The notes beneath the pieces were generated by a model. It saw only the letters and a program-made list of their open reading frames with translations, did not search any database and was not told the DNA's origin. Shown here in pieces: positions 9,966 through 22,738 of a DNA stretch of 64,000 nucleotides. Source of the stretch: Seriola aureovittata (lineage: Eukaryota > Chordata > Actinopteri > Carangiformes > Carangidae); the NCBI RefSeq assembly GCF_021018895.1, contig NC_079375.1:19942492-20006491 (forward strand). The letters are read 5' to 3'. The position numbers were made by a program, and so were the translations under genes. Within the stretch, counting starts at the first letter, position 1. The number at the start of each line of letters is the position of its first letter.

Positions 9966-12816
9966 GAAGTATAAATAAAAAAGTTATAGCTTATTTCATT
10001 TATAAGCTAAAGCCTCTGTATGACACAGTGAAAATATTAGCACAGAATTCACTCTCTTCACTCATGGGGCTGCTCATGCGAGAAAACCAGAGCATGACCT
10101 GTCACCAAACACCGGAGATAAAGTTAATGGGGGTCAACATTGACAGATAATGAAGGGGAAGAATCAGGGACAGACCTTTCCCAAAGAGTTTTCACATAAT
10201 TCTGCATAACATTTCTGTCACTGCCAGTCTGAGCTCCTTGTTTGCTAACAAGGCCTAAATAAAGAGCTCAGAGTCCTCACGAGCACCGCTGAAACGAGAC
10301 ATGAAATACTGCAGGAGTGGCGTTTTGCTTCATTGATTGGAGAAGTAATGATACATGATTATGTTCAGACGGGGAGCTGGCAGTTAGCTGGAGCTTAAGG
10401 GCACGGGCACTGCTGGGCTTCTCACAAACTGCTGTCAGCATGTTGCTCTGTGCACCACTAACTGATTAAACAGGAATGGGTGTTGGTTGGAGGAGCCTGT
10501 CGTGTTTGTCTGAGTGAAATTGCTACAGAATTCACTCTTCTCATGAAGCTGACAGTGTCAGCCCACAGCTCCGGGTTGGGGTGTGCAGAGCTCCACCAAA
10601 CTCCAGCTGCACTTCCTCCGACTTTCCGGCTTCAACAGCTAATCAGCGGAAAGCTGCCAGTTATTTTACAGGAGCTTGCATAACGGGGGGATTTCAGCTG
10701 GAGATTTCAGGATTGCAGGTAATCTAAGGTGCAAATGAGCACAAGCTTGCTTGTGAAATAATGAGTGCTCATCCGGAGAGTGAGGCAATACACAGCAAAA
10801 ACTAATTAAGAACAATTCCATTTTAGTGGGCACAGACAGTTTTTCAGCAGAAGTCTTTTTCCTTCAGAATTATTCACAGGAGGCGTTATTGATGATTCGC
10901 CACATTCGGCAATTTTCCCACCATTCTCCTCCTCCATTATTCATCCACCTCTACTTTTTAATCTCCTGTGAGCTGACTCAGAACTCCACTTCCATTTGCA
11001 GACTGTTCCTCCTCTAAGCTCATGTCTGTAGCATTGATTAAATGGACCCCAGTGGGCTGGGGATTACATTGGGGTCTATTTGAAATGGCATTTCTACAGT
11101 GTTTTTCCATTACTGAGCATACTATTGGAATTTAGATAAACTGGGTCTGGGTAGGCTCTGTTGATTTCTGAGTTTATTTGCCTGGTTCACATGGGGTCCA
11201 TTTGCTGCAATTTAACAATTACTAGCTTTGGCGTGTTTGCTAATTCTCTGTGTTCACATCCCTCACCAGCTTAGAGTGCAGCCAACTGGGCTCCCACAGG
11301 AAGGCAGAGGAGAGGATGAGGGAATAGCGGAGGCAGAAAATGAATACAGACAATTGTTTTTCATCAGCTGAGACGGAGCAGGGACACGATCAAAGAGGAC
11401 TGAGACAAATTAGATAAGAGAGGACGGAGAGTGAAAGACAGCGCGCCTGCTGTTTCCGCCTCTGCTTCTGCCTTGTAAACATATTTGTGGTTTTAACCAT
11501 GAGATGGTTGTTAATGAATGCTCGCCTCCTCGCCCCCCCCCCCCTTTTTTTTTATAGCTTTAAATGGAGAAGCAGGCTCACACTTTGCAGCCACTGCAGG
11601 TCAGAGTGAAGCGCTCTGTGCAAGCTTGTGGTTGTCAGAGGTGTGTCAGATCACCCTGGTCCCTCTCACGCATACAGATGTTGAGAAAAGAGACACACAC
11701 AGCTGTTTCTACATCTATTATTCGGAAAAGCTGAAGCCTTTTGACCCATTTATCACATGTAATGTTCCTCCTCAAGTGTCCAGGTAAGTGATCTCTGCTG
11801 CACTGTCCAACAGCTTTCTCACTTCCTCCCACAGGTGGAGTAACTGGTGTCAGACGGTTTTGCTTCTCCTCATTTGGAGTAAAAAAGCACCCGGCGCTGT
11901 CCCAGCTTGTTTTGGCAGTCATTCCAGCTAAAGGTCCACACTTTAACAGGACGCATTTTCTCACCCTGCAGAACCTGCAAAACGCTGTGAGTCAGGCAGC
12001 AGCGTCCTCCACTTCAGCTTCTACTGGAGCACGAGCATTATCACGCAGGCTGAGCAGACTGCTGCAGAGGCTGCTCATGTGTTCCCCCGAGTCCTGTGCC
12101 CTTTTCTGTTAGAACCCTGATGAGCATTTTAACCCCAAATTACCCGCACACTTTGATGTATTTTAGGTTTTCATAATTAAGGCAACATCTTGTTAGTCAA
12201 AAGAGGGCACACACTGATTCTCCCTGATATTAAATGATTTTTTAAAATCATTGTCAGAATATAATAGGCCACAGCTTATATACCACATTCATCCCATACA
12301 TCCCATATTATTATCCATCCCATTATTATCATTGTTATTAAAATGAATCTTTAATTGGCCCCACTGACAACAGGGTTGTTGGTGCAAACAGGCGCTTGCT
12401 CACAGATCAGACTTGTGTTGTACCTGAAGGAATGCTGTTTCTTATGCAGTTAATACTATAGTTTGAAAACTTCTTTCCCCACGAGGCTATAAAAGATAGG
12501 AACTTAACGTGTTACACAACACTTTCTGTTGCTTTGTTATTTTTCTTCATGAACACAAACCAGACACAATAGTCTGTTTCACCTTCCATAACTTGTATTA
12601 GCTTGGTGTTTTCTGTCTTGTGTTTAGAATAAGTCGTTCCTGCAGCAACAGCAGGAGCTGTGCATCAAACAGACATTACTTTCCCCTGGAGACACACCTA
12701 GCATGACCTGATGAGCCGCAGCTTGGAGGAAAGAGCCCAGGAGTCAATCTGTGGGTCGAAGGCTCTATGAAACCTTTTCATAATGAGGTCAGGGTGATGC
12801 CGGGTTCCCGGTATGA

Positions 12817-12842
12817 GTGTGTGTGTGTGTGTGTGTGTGTGT
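12817..12842. repeat. (GT)13 microsatellite
   Basis: Short uninterrupted GT run. Confidence 0.9.
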
Positions 12843-15797
12843 ATGAGTCAAATGCCTTGAGATGTTTGAGCCGATTAGCTGGACAAACCCCTGGGATTAT
12901 TGTTGGCTCCAACAACTAGCATGTAGCTGAAAATGACTCCACAGCCAAATTTAAAGGTAGCAGTGATGATGATGAGCACTTGTGACCGTCTGCCCCCTCC
13001 GAGCCCTCCCCTCCTCCTGGTCCCTGCGACGCCCGGCGACACGGTGAGGAGAGGGAGAGGCCTGGTTGTTACACAAAGTGAAATTTGGGTTGGAGACTCA
13101 GTAATTTTATCTGGCATGAGGACACAGGAAATATTACATCATGATGCAAGCTGCTATATGCTTCAGTAGGTATACACCTCATGCTTTCAGTGGAGGACCC
13201 TTCACTCATGGAACACGAGCGCCTCCTACTGTCCAAAAGGTGCAATGATACGTACATCCAGGCTGAGAAAGTGACTATTAAGTGTACTCAAAAACTTCTG
13301 CATACTAAATTACCTTTTTCATATTTTTGAGTGTGCTGTTAAAGTTCACTGTTGTCCCACAATGCAATGCACAAAGTAAACACAGGAGCTGTAAAATGTG
13401 AAAAGAAATTGTGGATGATGTTGATAATGAAACAGTTTCTTTGGGAAGTTTAATGGGCAAACAAAAACTCTGTGGGAATGAGAGATATAATATATGGGCT
13501 GCATGCAAGGTGCATTATTGTAATTAGAAACATAATTCATCCAAACAGGCTGTAGCCACCTTTAAGGACAGTGAGTTCATATCCTTGGTGCTCTAAAGTA
13601 GACAACATCTTATTGTTTCGGGCATTATATTAAACAAATGAGATTAAAATGAAAATAATTTACTCTATTCTGTATAATTGCCTACGTTTACATTTTCTAT
13701 AAATCTACAGAAAATACTGTATACTAACTAAAGTATTTCTTTAATAAATCTGAGAGAGATTTATTGCTTGTTGAAGATTTCTTAGTTGGGTGTGAAATTT
13801 GATTTATAACCTCAGTATTTTCTATAATCTTGGCTGTAGCCAAATGATAAAAATGCATACACAAATTAAAATGATTAAACAAACAAAACAAACAAAAAAT
13901 ACATAATAAGTAATTTAAAAGTATGAAAGTATTAAGTGATAAGGATAAATTAATTAAATTCAGGGGAATTAATGGATTACTTTTCATGATAATGTGTCTC
14001 CAAAAATATATATTTATATCAAATTATATCAAAAAGAAAACTCATCTATACTGGCAGAGAGTTTAGAAACATTGTTTTGTGTGTGTGAAATTTACCCATT
14101 ACAATTTTAAAAAAAAGATTTAAACTAAAGCACAAAAACCTGAAGGTCATTGTTTGAATGATTTACACACGTATCACTTCCTGATGGTACAAAACAAAAC
14201 ATCAAATCATTTCTCGTGTACTAACCTCAGTATTCAGTCACTGCCTGAGACTGTTTTCAGACTACAGCTGTTTGGCTTGTGGCAGCTGCCCATGTTCAAC
14301 TAACAGTGAAAACACCAGATGGGTGACAGAGTTAAAATGTGCGATTTTGTTTCTTTTTTCTTTTTTTTTTTTGTATGAAGTCAGCCACAGGCTGAAAATA
14401 AAGCCTTCAGTTCTTGTCTCCTGAGAAGTGGGCTTGTAAACAAAGCCATCACGTTATTGTGATGGCTGTAGAACATGGAGGCGACTGAGCCCTGTAATGT
14501 CGGAAGAAACATTTAGGGAAAAATACAGGACGTATATGAATTACAAGTATTTTACTGATCACACTCCAGTTGTTGATTTATACAAAAAAGTAAATTAGTT
14601 CTGCCAGGACACTGTAAGTCATGCGGCAGGTGTTTAGCACCTGGCGGCCTATTTAAAGGCCGTCATGCTCACACTGTGAACGTGAGAACGCTGACTTGAA
14701 TGTCACTGCCGCAAAAGCCTCCACCACCACTTGATTTGGTTCCTCTCTGTTTACACTGATAAACAAAAGTTCTTCATCTCTTGATTATTTCCCACAGATT
14801 GATTAAGTGCATCCTGTTTATCATGTTGCGTGATGTTGTTTTACCACAGCTGGAGGCATCTGCACAACCAGTGACCAGCTAAACTGTCGACTCTCTTTTA
14901 TGAGCCGTCCATGAAAGATTTTTCTGAAGAATTACCCTGCAGTAAGCACCTATCCTCTGAAGTGTTTGAAGGGAGCAGATATAACTGGCACCCACACTCT
15001 TCTGTAAACTGTGGTTGAATCTAAAAAAAGCCTCTATCCATGTTTGGAGAAGCAGTAGTATGACAGAGTGTCACTGCTGCCCATTCCACCAAGTCAGTAG
15101 CAATGACAGAAAGCCTAACACTAACATCTGCAAAAGCAGGGATAAACATAATTATGGATTACATGCACACAGTTGTGAGCTATGCAGAGGACAGACAGCT
15201 GAACTGCACCACCAGTTTGTCATACTGCAGCAATTTATCTACAGTATATATACACCCTGCATGACTCTGAGGTAACATTAGGTCATCCTGAAATCATCCT
15301 GTTCACTGTCGTGCTGAGTTTTCTGTTTTGAATACACACACAGTCTTTAGTCAGTCCTGCTTAATGAACCAACCATAAGCCAGCCATGCATTGGCATAAC
15401 TCCAGCAGTGTTGCACAGTGTAAGACTGGCAGTCCATGAGTATGAAATATATAATTCATACTCTCATATACACGTTCTTGTTGTTGAGCTGACATTTTGT
15501 ACTCGTGTTGTTTTTCAGAAACCAAGACAACAGCATTGTTTGAGCTCGACTATCAGGAGCAGTGTTTATGAGGAATGATCAAATCTAGTTTTAAAAGGTT
15601 TACACAAGTTCAAGAGCCGCTGCATTTTCCCATGTCCTGTAAGCAGAGGCAAGTGGTCCTTCAAGGGGAGTTAAAGATCACCATTATCAGTGCATTAGGC
15701 CACAAGTGGATCTGCAGTCATCCCACGAAATCACATGACCAAAGATCTTTCGTCGTTTCCATAACTATTATCAGGTTTGTAGCAGTGCTGTGGGGAT

Positions 15798-15799
<2 letters not shown>

Positions 15800-15833
<34 letters not shown>

Positions 15834-15835
15834 GT

Positions 15836-15897
<62 letters not shown>

Positions 15898-15899
15898 GT

Positions 15900-15951
<52 letters not shown>

Positions 15952-15960
15952 GTGTGTCTG
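15800..15960. repeat. Compound (GT)n microsatellite with regular CG/TC interruptions
   Basis: About 160 nt of GT broken three times by the same 12-nt pattern CGTGTGTGTGTC, starting at 15829, 15893 and 15947. The repeated interruption suggests duplication of a longer block inside the array. Confidence 0.95.
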
Positions 15961-17546
15961 TTTATTAAATAAAATGGCCCAACAAAGTTTGAATGAAATA
16001 TAAAACACAGTGTCTTTTGCAAGAAGCTAGGTGATTGTAATGAAAATCCTAATTACTCATTTCTACAACTATTTTGTCTTGTAGCTCATAGCTTGCATAG
16101 ATTTGCCTCTAAAATGAAAATGACTGAATTGGATGATTCTAGTGTGTGCAGTGTTTAAAGGAGCAATCCCGTCTTTTTACGCATGAAGTTGAATTTACTC
16201 ATTATTAGGAGTAATACTGAACCTGTGAAAAAAAGTGACGCAACGTCCTCTGAGGCTCTGGAGGAGTTTTCCATAGATTGAAAAAGTAACCTTGTTGAGG
16301 TTTGAGTCTTAAAGCACTATGTCACTTTTTTCTTATATTGTTAGGTTGAAATATTCTCCAGAGAGACAGGAGACGGCGTACATGACGTGGCTGTAGGTGA
16401 CGGACTGCAGGAGCCACTAGTGGCAATGTGATACATGACAAACTCCAGCAGCCTCTCTAACTGTGCCTCCATCCATAATGGACTGGACAGACTCACAGGG
16501 GGGACGTAAAAACAGAGAGCATCTCCACTGGCCGTTTTAATAGATTTTTTCATTAAACAGTCAAACCTCGCACACTTACAAATGTATGTTAAAGATGCAA
16601 TTAGCAACATGGAGAGAGTGCTCATAAATGTCAGATTTGTTCAAAAGTGGTTGCATTCGCTGCTATAAAAATGCCAGCACCTAAGTACCCCACTCCCATT
16701 CTGTGTATAAATGAAGACCTTTCATTAAAAGCTGTCTGTAACTGTTTTTTTTGTTCTCCTTCCTTTTACTAGAGAATGAACCCTGTGAGTTGGTATCTGT
16801 TTCCAAGGCAGCAGTTTTAATAAAAGCACGGATACTTTAAAACTGGGTTTAATATGATGCGGATATAATTAAGCTCTCATTGCAAAACAGCTCACAATTG
16901 CATACTCTAACTATAATGAAATTCAGGCATCTGGCATCCATGAAAATACTATAGATTAATGGATTAGCTGGTGGTTGGCTTAACGGTGCTTAAAGAAGAG
17001 AGGTGGAGCTTTTATAACCTAAAGGACTGTAATTGTTTTCCATATTCACACACACACACAGCAGTGAGGCGCCTGCAGGAGCTGCTCACAGCAGCTCTCT
17101 CTGTTCATGGACTGAGTTCACAGTTTTAAGACTTCACATTTAGTTAATTGAATCTGCAAGTCAGAGAGCAGATAAAAACATTCAGAGTCCAGACTGGGTT
17201 TTTCCTCAGAGACGTGATTCCTTCATGCAGCTTCCGCTGACACAAGTGGAGCCCAAGACGAGCCGTGAAGACTTAAAATAAACGCTCCAGACAGAAATCC
17301 TCCCGGTATCAATTCTCATATGATGCTTCAAACAAAACGGTGCTGGCATGATGGAAATGTCACACCATGAGCCACCGGGGGCTCCTCCACCACCCTGCCA
17401 CCTCACATATGATGGTTTGCCTTAATGCTTAATGATAATATATTTCAACAAGAGCAGAAGCACATGCAACCACGGCAGTCTAACCTCATTGTTATGTGGG
17501 ACTTTTTTTTTTTAACATCACACTGCTGTTGTCCACTACTACACTA

Positions 17547-17548
<2 letters not shown>

Positions 17549-17605
<57 letters not shown>
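17549..17605. repeat. (CA)n microsatellite
   Basis: Perfect CA dinucleotide run, about 28 units. Confidence 0.97.
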
Positions 17606-17607
<2 letters not shown>

Positions 17608-17877
17608 CCTAGAATCACAAATCTGTGTGCTATTCCTCAGACACACTGAGAAGGGTTTTGTAGCAAGGCAGTGGAAGATATGACAGATTTAATATCAGCA
17701 GGGAAACCTTCTCCACGCTGCACATGTTTCCTTGACAGGGCCAACACCGCATGTGATGTATGAAAGCCCGTGGCTTAACCTGACCAGAGGCAGCACGCTG
17801 AGGTCATAAGACGATTTTATTTTCTAACAATAAAAATGGCCATAATAGGTCCTCTTTAAGGAGTGCCCCTCCCCCCG

Positions 17878-18035
17878 TGATCTAAGAGTTAAGACGCTGA
17901 CCATGAAATGCAGCATCCAGAGTCTAACTGTTGGTCTTTGTTGCACATCATTCCTGCTCACTCTCCCCTCACTTCCTGACACCTCTCTACTGTCCCATTT
18001 ATAGCTGATAAAGGCATAAAAATAGCTACAAGAAA
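17878..18035 (+). mobile_element. tRNA-derived SINE, diverged
   Basis: The head reads like a decayed tRNA/box-A region (TGATCTAAGAGTTAAGACGC). A body follows with TTTGTTGCACATCATTCCTG, a CT-rich run, TTCCTGACACCTCTCTACTG and a tail with GATAAAGGCATAAAAA. This order (tRNA-like head, TTTGTTGCATGTCATTCC, TTTCCTGTC, TCTCTACTGTC, AATAAAGGC) is what I recall for a common teleost SINE. Confidence 0.6.
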
Positions 18036-18741
18036 CTGATATTGTGTAATTTATGTCACAACATCACATCATTTATATACCATAGATTAATGCAGACGTT
18101 GCTTAGTTAAAAATGCAGTTTGGTCGTGAACACATACAATCCCTGGTTCACTGCACTAACAAGTTTAGATGGTTATCCAGTTTATTTAAGGCATACAACA
18201 CAAAGGAGGGCATTTTGGACATTCAGATTAGTCATGGTTTAATTGATATATATTTGTTTTGTTCATTTGGCTTCATCTATTCTTGAGTAACTGGGGTAAA
18301 AATCTACAGCATTTCAGGAAAAAAGGCAGAAGAAATGAACAGAATTTTGTACAGCAGTAAAATGTTGTCTTCTTCTGTCTTGTTTTACAGTTGCTCTAGT
18401 GGTGTTTATGCATGCAGATAGTTGTGCTTTTATTTGGCCAGCATTTTCATCTATCAGACTCTGATTATGGCAGCTGCCCAACACAATGGAGGCAGATGGA
18501 ATTTTGTTTTCACTGCTCACAGTGAAAAATTACTCCTCCACTAAAACTAGTTCCAATGAAATCTGTTAATCTGTTGACTGTCTCTGGATTGTCCAGAGTC
18601 ACATGGACACAATTACGAGAAGCTGAAAGACAAATAAAACCAAAACTTGTTTGGACACCAAGTCAGAAAATGCCAAGAAAATACCCATACAGAAATATAT
18701 ATATCTATATACTGTATGTCTATAAGCATACACACATTAAC

Positions 18742-18767
18742 ATATATATATATATATATATATATAT
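18742..18767. repeat. (AT)13 microsatellite
   Basis: AT dinucleotide run inside a wider AT-rich block. Confidence 0.9.
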
Positions 18768-19839
18768 GAAGTTGTTACAATTTCCAATACATATGTGTTT
18801 CTTTTGCATTTGTATATATATTTCATACAATTCAATGTATGTATATATATTACATTTGTGTATGTGCTATTGTGTGTATATTGGTTTGTACAGATCCCAG
18901 TGTCTTCTGAGGTCACAGTTTGGAAAACTGAACATCATTAGAAATCTGTCAAAGCTTTTGGGGAAAACTAATAATCAGTCACTCTGAAGGACAAATAAAC
19001 TCTCACCATGAGCCTGAAAAAGGCAGTGTTGTCTTGGCAGGCATGTTGAGGGAGTCTCACAATCAAAGCTTTTTGTCTTAGTCGCTCTGACACAGAAGCC
19101 CAATTAAAGCTTGACTAAATGGAGGCACCAACGAGAACATGTCAGTTTCCTGCCAGGGAAGTATTGGAGCCCCTGCATCGGGATTAAAAGCCGTGATTGA
19201 ATTAGACACCGCCGCAGAGGGAGGCAGAGATATGGGGAGAGGTAGGGGATAGACAACACAGTCATGAGAGCGTGATCAGTCGGCTAAAACTGCAAATTTT
19301 CTGCCCTCTGACCGAAGCTCTGTGGATGATTTATTGCACGCAGAATTCCCTGCTCCTGTCCTGTAAATGCACTGCGTAGGATGTTTCTCATTGGGCTGAC
19401 TATTAGCAGAGCAGTGCTCAGCATATCAAATATTTCCTCAGCTCTCCCCTGACATTCAGAAATATCCTTACAAAGTGTCTTTTTAATTAATCTTCTGCTT
19501 TGCAATGGGGAAAATACTCATCTGGGCCTTAAGGATGAAAATGTTTTACTGACTGATGTTCCAACCTGATAACACACTTGATGACTCACATGCTGTATGT
19601 TTAACACAGAGAGACACTGAATAACATGAATCACTTGAAAGCATCTGCTCACACTTCGAGATAAATTTCACACAGATTTTCATTCTCTGGCAACGAGTGG
19701 CTGCAGATGTGATGAAATAAGACGTAACGAGACAGTGCTGGTCACGCAGAGCGGCTTAGATCAGGACGTGTTGTGTTTTTAAAAAATCTAAATAATAACA
19801 AAAACACATAGTAACACATGTACAAGAATGTTACCATGG

Positions 19840-20300
19840 TAAATGGCTTCCGACAGCCGCCCTGCAGGAAAAGACGCTCACTCTCATTCATTTGAATGGA
19901 GCCGATCCGTCTTGGGGTCCCAACGTGCGGAAGTCTGCTAAAAAGTTGAACCATGCTCAAATGTATCTGATGCTTGAGGTTCGTCACTGTGGTTGTTCTT
20001 GGCTGTGAGGTCGCAGCAGGACCAGCCGTATAACTGCTAATGTCCATGAGTGACTGACTGAGTGACAGAGTGATTAGTGGTCAGCTGAATGCCACATGAC
20101 TGTCATGAAGTTACACCACTGGTTGGCCAGCCGAGTGCTGGTCTTTCCCTCATTGGCTGTTGCTTTCAAAATGAATTGGCACAAACAGTTTCTATTATTG
20201 GGGTGTTTTCAGCCTGCAGCGCATTTGTTGCTCGATTTAGAGACTTTTTTTTTTCAAAAAAGGCGCTTAGCATAGAAGAGGCTTTCCAGTGATGCCCTGC
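19840..20300 (-). mobile_element. Possible DNA-transposon remnant
   Basis: The segment around CGCTCACTCTCATTCATTTG AATGGAGCC and the later AGGCGCTTAGC resemble pieces of Harbinger-like fish repeats as I recall them. A 101-residue minus-strand open frame covers part of it but has no domain I recognise. Terminal repeats were not established. Confidence 0.25.
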
Positions 20301-21358
20301 AAGCGAGAGGAACAACGCTCTCTGTGTCGGCTCTGTTCAGTGAGTGGCAGCCGCTCGTCACCCAGATGGAGGCTGAACACTGTGTGGGAGATAAAATAAG
20401 ATATTCTGTAGTTCCTCATTTTCTCTCTCAATGATCATTTTAGAAGTAAATATGGCTGAAATCACAGCACAGTTTTTGTCTTTAACTTACGTGTTTGGGG
20501 ATTTTGTCAGACGACGTCGTGGTTATAAAATCAGGATTTTAGCCGTGCAGAGCTGCAGCTTGGAAATGGGCCGTGTTTCAGTCACTATTTCATGTTTGTT
20601 CCATTGTCTGACAACTGAAACATGTAAATGAGAGCAGCTTTAGTGGGAATTTGGCCATATTAAAATACTGTATGTGAGCACAGAGAGTAGAAGAGACAGA
20701 AACAGATAAAGAGCTGAAACCAGCTGGACGTGGACAGAATGCAAATAAGAGGGTGATGATGTTAGTTGATGTCATATACAACGTTTCCACAACTGTTTTC
20801 AACTACACCCTCAAATTTTGCACATTTACCATTCATGGTCCAGCCATATACCAGGTTTTGACCCAGTCTTGCAATGAATGAAATATAACATAATGTCCAG
20901 GCAGGGCTATTAAACAGTCTTTCATAGTTACTGATCAGGAATAACATCAAAACTAGGGGAATTACCAAAGTCATTAGGATTTATTCTCTGGAGACCATCA
21001 ATGTTAGTCACATTGTACAAGAGGATATAAAGAAGAATTCTCAAAAGAAAAAAATATTTGACAGAGGTTTTAAAATTTAACAGTAGCAATTTTCTATTAT
21101 TAGTATCTAGTTTTAATTCATTCATATATATTTTTTTGTTGATTTTATTGTTGATTTGGGATTTGTTTGTTTTGCCTTTGACTTGGAATAAACAGAAATA
21201 CATCTCCACACCACACACACACACTCCAGCCACAGGTCAAGGCAATCTCAACCTTAATTTTGTCATTGGTGCAAGATGAGGTCTTTCAATGGGGAAAGTA
21301 ATAGAACAGAGGTTGGCAAGGTATAGAGTCTCTGTAGGTTCATGTATAAAGATAATGT

Positions 21359-21360
<2 letters not shown>

Positions 21361-21432
<72 letters not shown>

Positions 21433-21456
21433 GGGGGGGGTGGGTGTGTGTGTGTG
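21361..21456. repeat. (GT)n microsatellite with a G-run interruption
   Basis: GT repeat from 21361, broken by GTTTGT near 21411 and by eight Gs near 21434, then a further GT run. Confidence 0.95.
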
Positions 21457-21549
21457 AAGTAAAATGAAAGATGAAAAAGGTGAAATGAAGTTGAACTGGA
21501 GGAGAGAGAGATAAAGAAGGCGGCTAATGGTGGAGGCAAACAGGACGCT

Positions 21550-21551
<2 letters not shown>

Positions 21552-21596
<45 letters not shown>
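21552..21596. repeat. (GA)n microsatellite
   Basis: About 22 GA units, lying about 25 bp upstream of a TATA-like sequence. Confidence 0.95.
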
Positions 21597-21602
<6 letters not shown>

Positions 21603-21618
21603 TGAACACCAGCACTCA

Positions 21619-21808
21619 TATATATACGGGAAGTCGGGCAGTTGTGACGCACTGAGGCACCAAAGCAGTCAAGATAAAGTACCAGAAGAACTAAGTCCAG
21701 GATGCAAAGAAATATGGTGATTACACATCTTCTCACGTTTCTTCAAATCTTTTGTTCATCTTGTGAATAAGAAGAGGACAAAGCCCTCAAGGAGCCCATA
21801 AGCTGCAG
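21619..21808 (+). promoter_or_regulatory. nmur1: Candidate nmur1 promoter and non-coding first exon
   Basis: A TATATATA element (21619-21626) is followed by about 180 nt ending at CTGCAG|GTGGGT, an acceptable donor (GT at 21809). The next good acceptor with a polypyrimidine run is TTCTTTCCGTTAG at 22701, 37 nt before the nmur1 ATG. A first exon at about 21650-21808 joined to 22702 would give a two-part 5' UTR. The exon holds a short upstream reading frame (ATG at about 21701, 23 codons). This is inference from splice signals only. Confidence 0.3.
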
Positions 21809-22738
21809 GTGGGTTTTTTGTTTGTTTGTTTGTTTGTTGTTAATAACAGTTGCATGTTGAATGAATAAACAAATCCAGTGTGGGAATCCAAACAAAAGCC
21901 TCTCTGGAGTCTGTATTCTACGGAACAGACCTGGTGAGAGCATTGTTTGTTTTTAAGTTTATTCTTTGTGAGGACCGGTGAGTACACTCAACATATTTAA
22001 GAAAAATGAACATGTGTTTTCCAGTATAATTACATGGTTACCAGATCACACTTGCCTTCTAGTGGGTGTCACTCTGAGTTTAATTAATCTGATTCTCCAG
22101 ATACGAGACAAGCATTTTATTCAGTACAACAAGCATAATGTTTCTCTACTTCCTGAGCTGTATTCAAGCGATTTAGTGTTACACTTCCATAAGACTGAGG
22201 CAGTCACTGCTCAAAATCAACTTTTAGTCACAAGTAAATCCTACAATCCTATTGGCTCGTATCTTTCACTCACTCACATATCATTCAAACTTTGCACCTC
22301 CAGTTTGTAACTCAGACTTCAAATCAAAGCATCAGAGGCAAGTCTTCAGAGGTGTAAAGGTCTTTATTAGCATCACAAAGACCTGAGTTAGTCTGCACAG
22401 CAACTGAAGAATTGTCAAATGTACAACTTCTTTTACACGATTTCCTTCTGAGCAAACACACGGTGAAAGCACATCCTATTGGTCTAATGTCAGAATCATG
22501 ATATCGCCCATCCAGTCATTGGCTTGTCTACTGTTTATTTATCCTCGGCAAGCTCATGACTTTGTTTGTCTTCAGCAGTGGGATGTGCAGGTCACTGCAC
22601 TTTCTTTTGACAACACCGAGTGATTACAACATACAACATACTGAATCAGATCAAAATTCAAGGTGCGCCTTTAAAATTCACCTTTTTATTCTTTCCGTTA
22701 GGTTTAGAAACGCAGTAACTTTCTTGCCAATCACCAAT

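Larger units (their letters stand above)
6234..21600. other. Long intergenic region, no convincing gene
   Basis: I see no chain of exons with matching splice phase here. The longest open frame (7576-8259, plus) is a C/T-rich low-complexity stretch of P, H, S and T without a recognisable domain. The region is mostly AT-rich unique DNA with several microsatellites, two or three SINE-like copies and two fold-back elements, listed separately. Conserved regulatory elements may exist but cannot be recognised without alignment. Confidence 0.6.

Noticed and set aside
22556..22738. In-frame upstream extension of nmur1 by 61 residues
   Set aside because: A good polypyrimidine tract and acceptor (22701) lie inside it, the segment has no receptor-like sequence, and starting at 22739 gives the usual family length.
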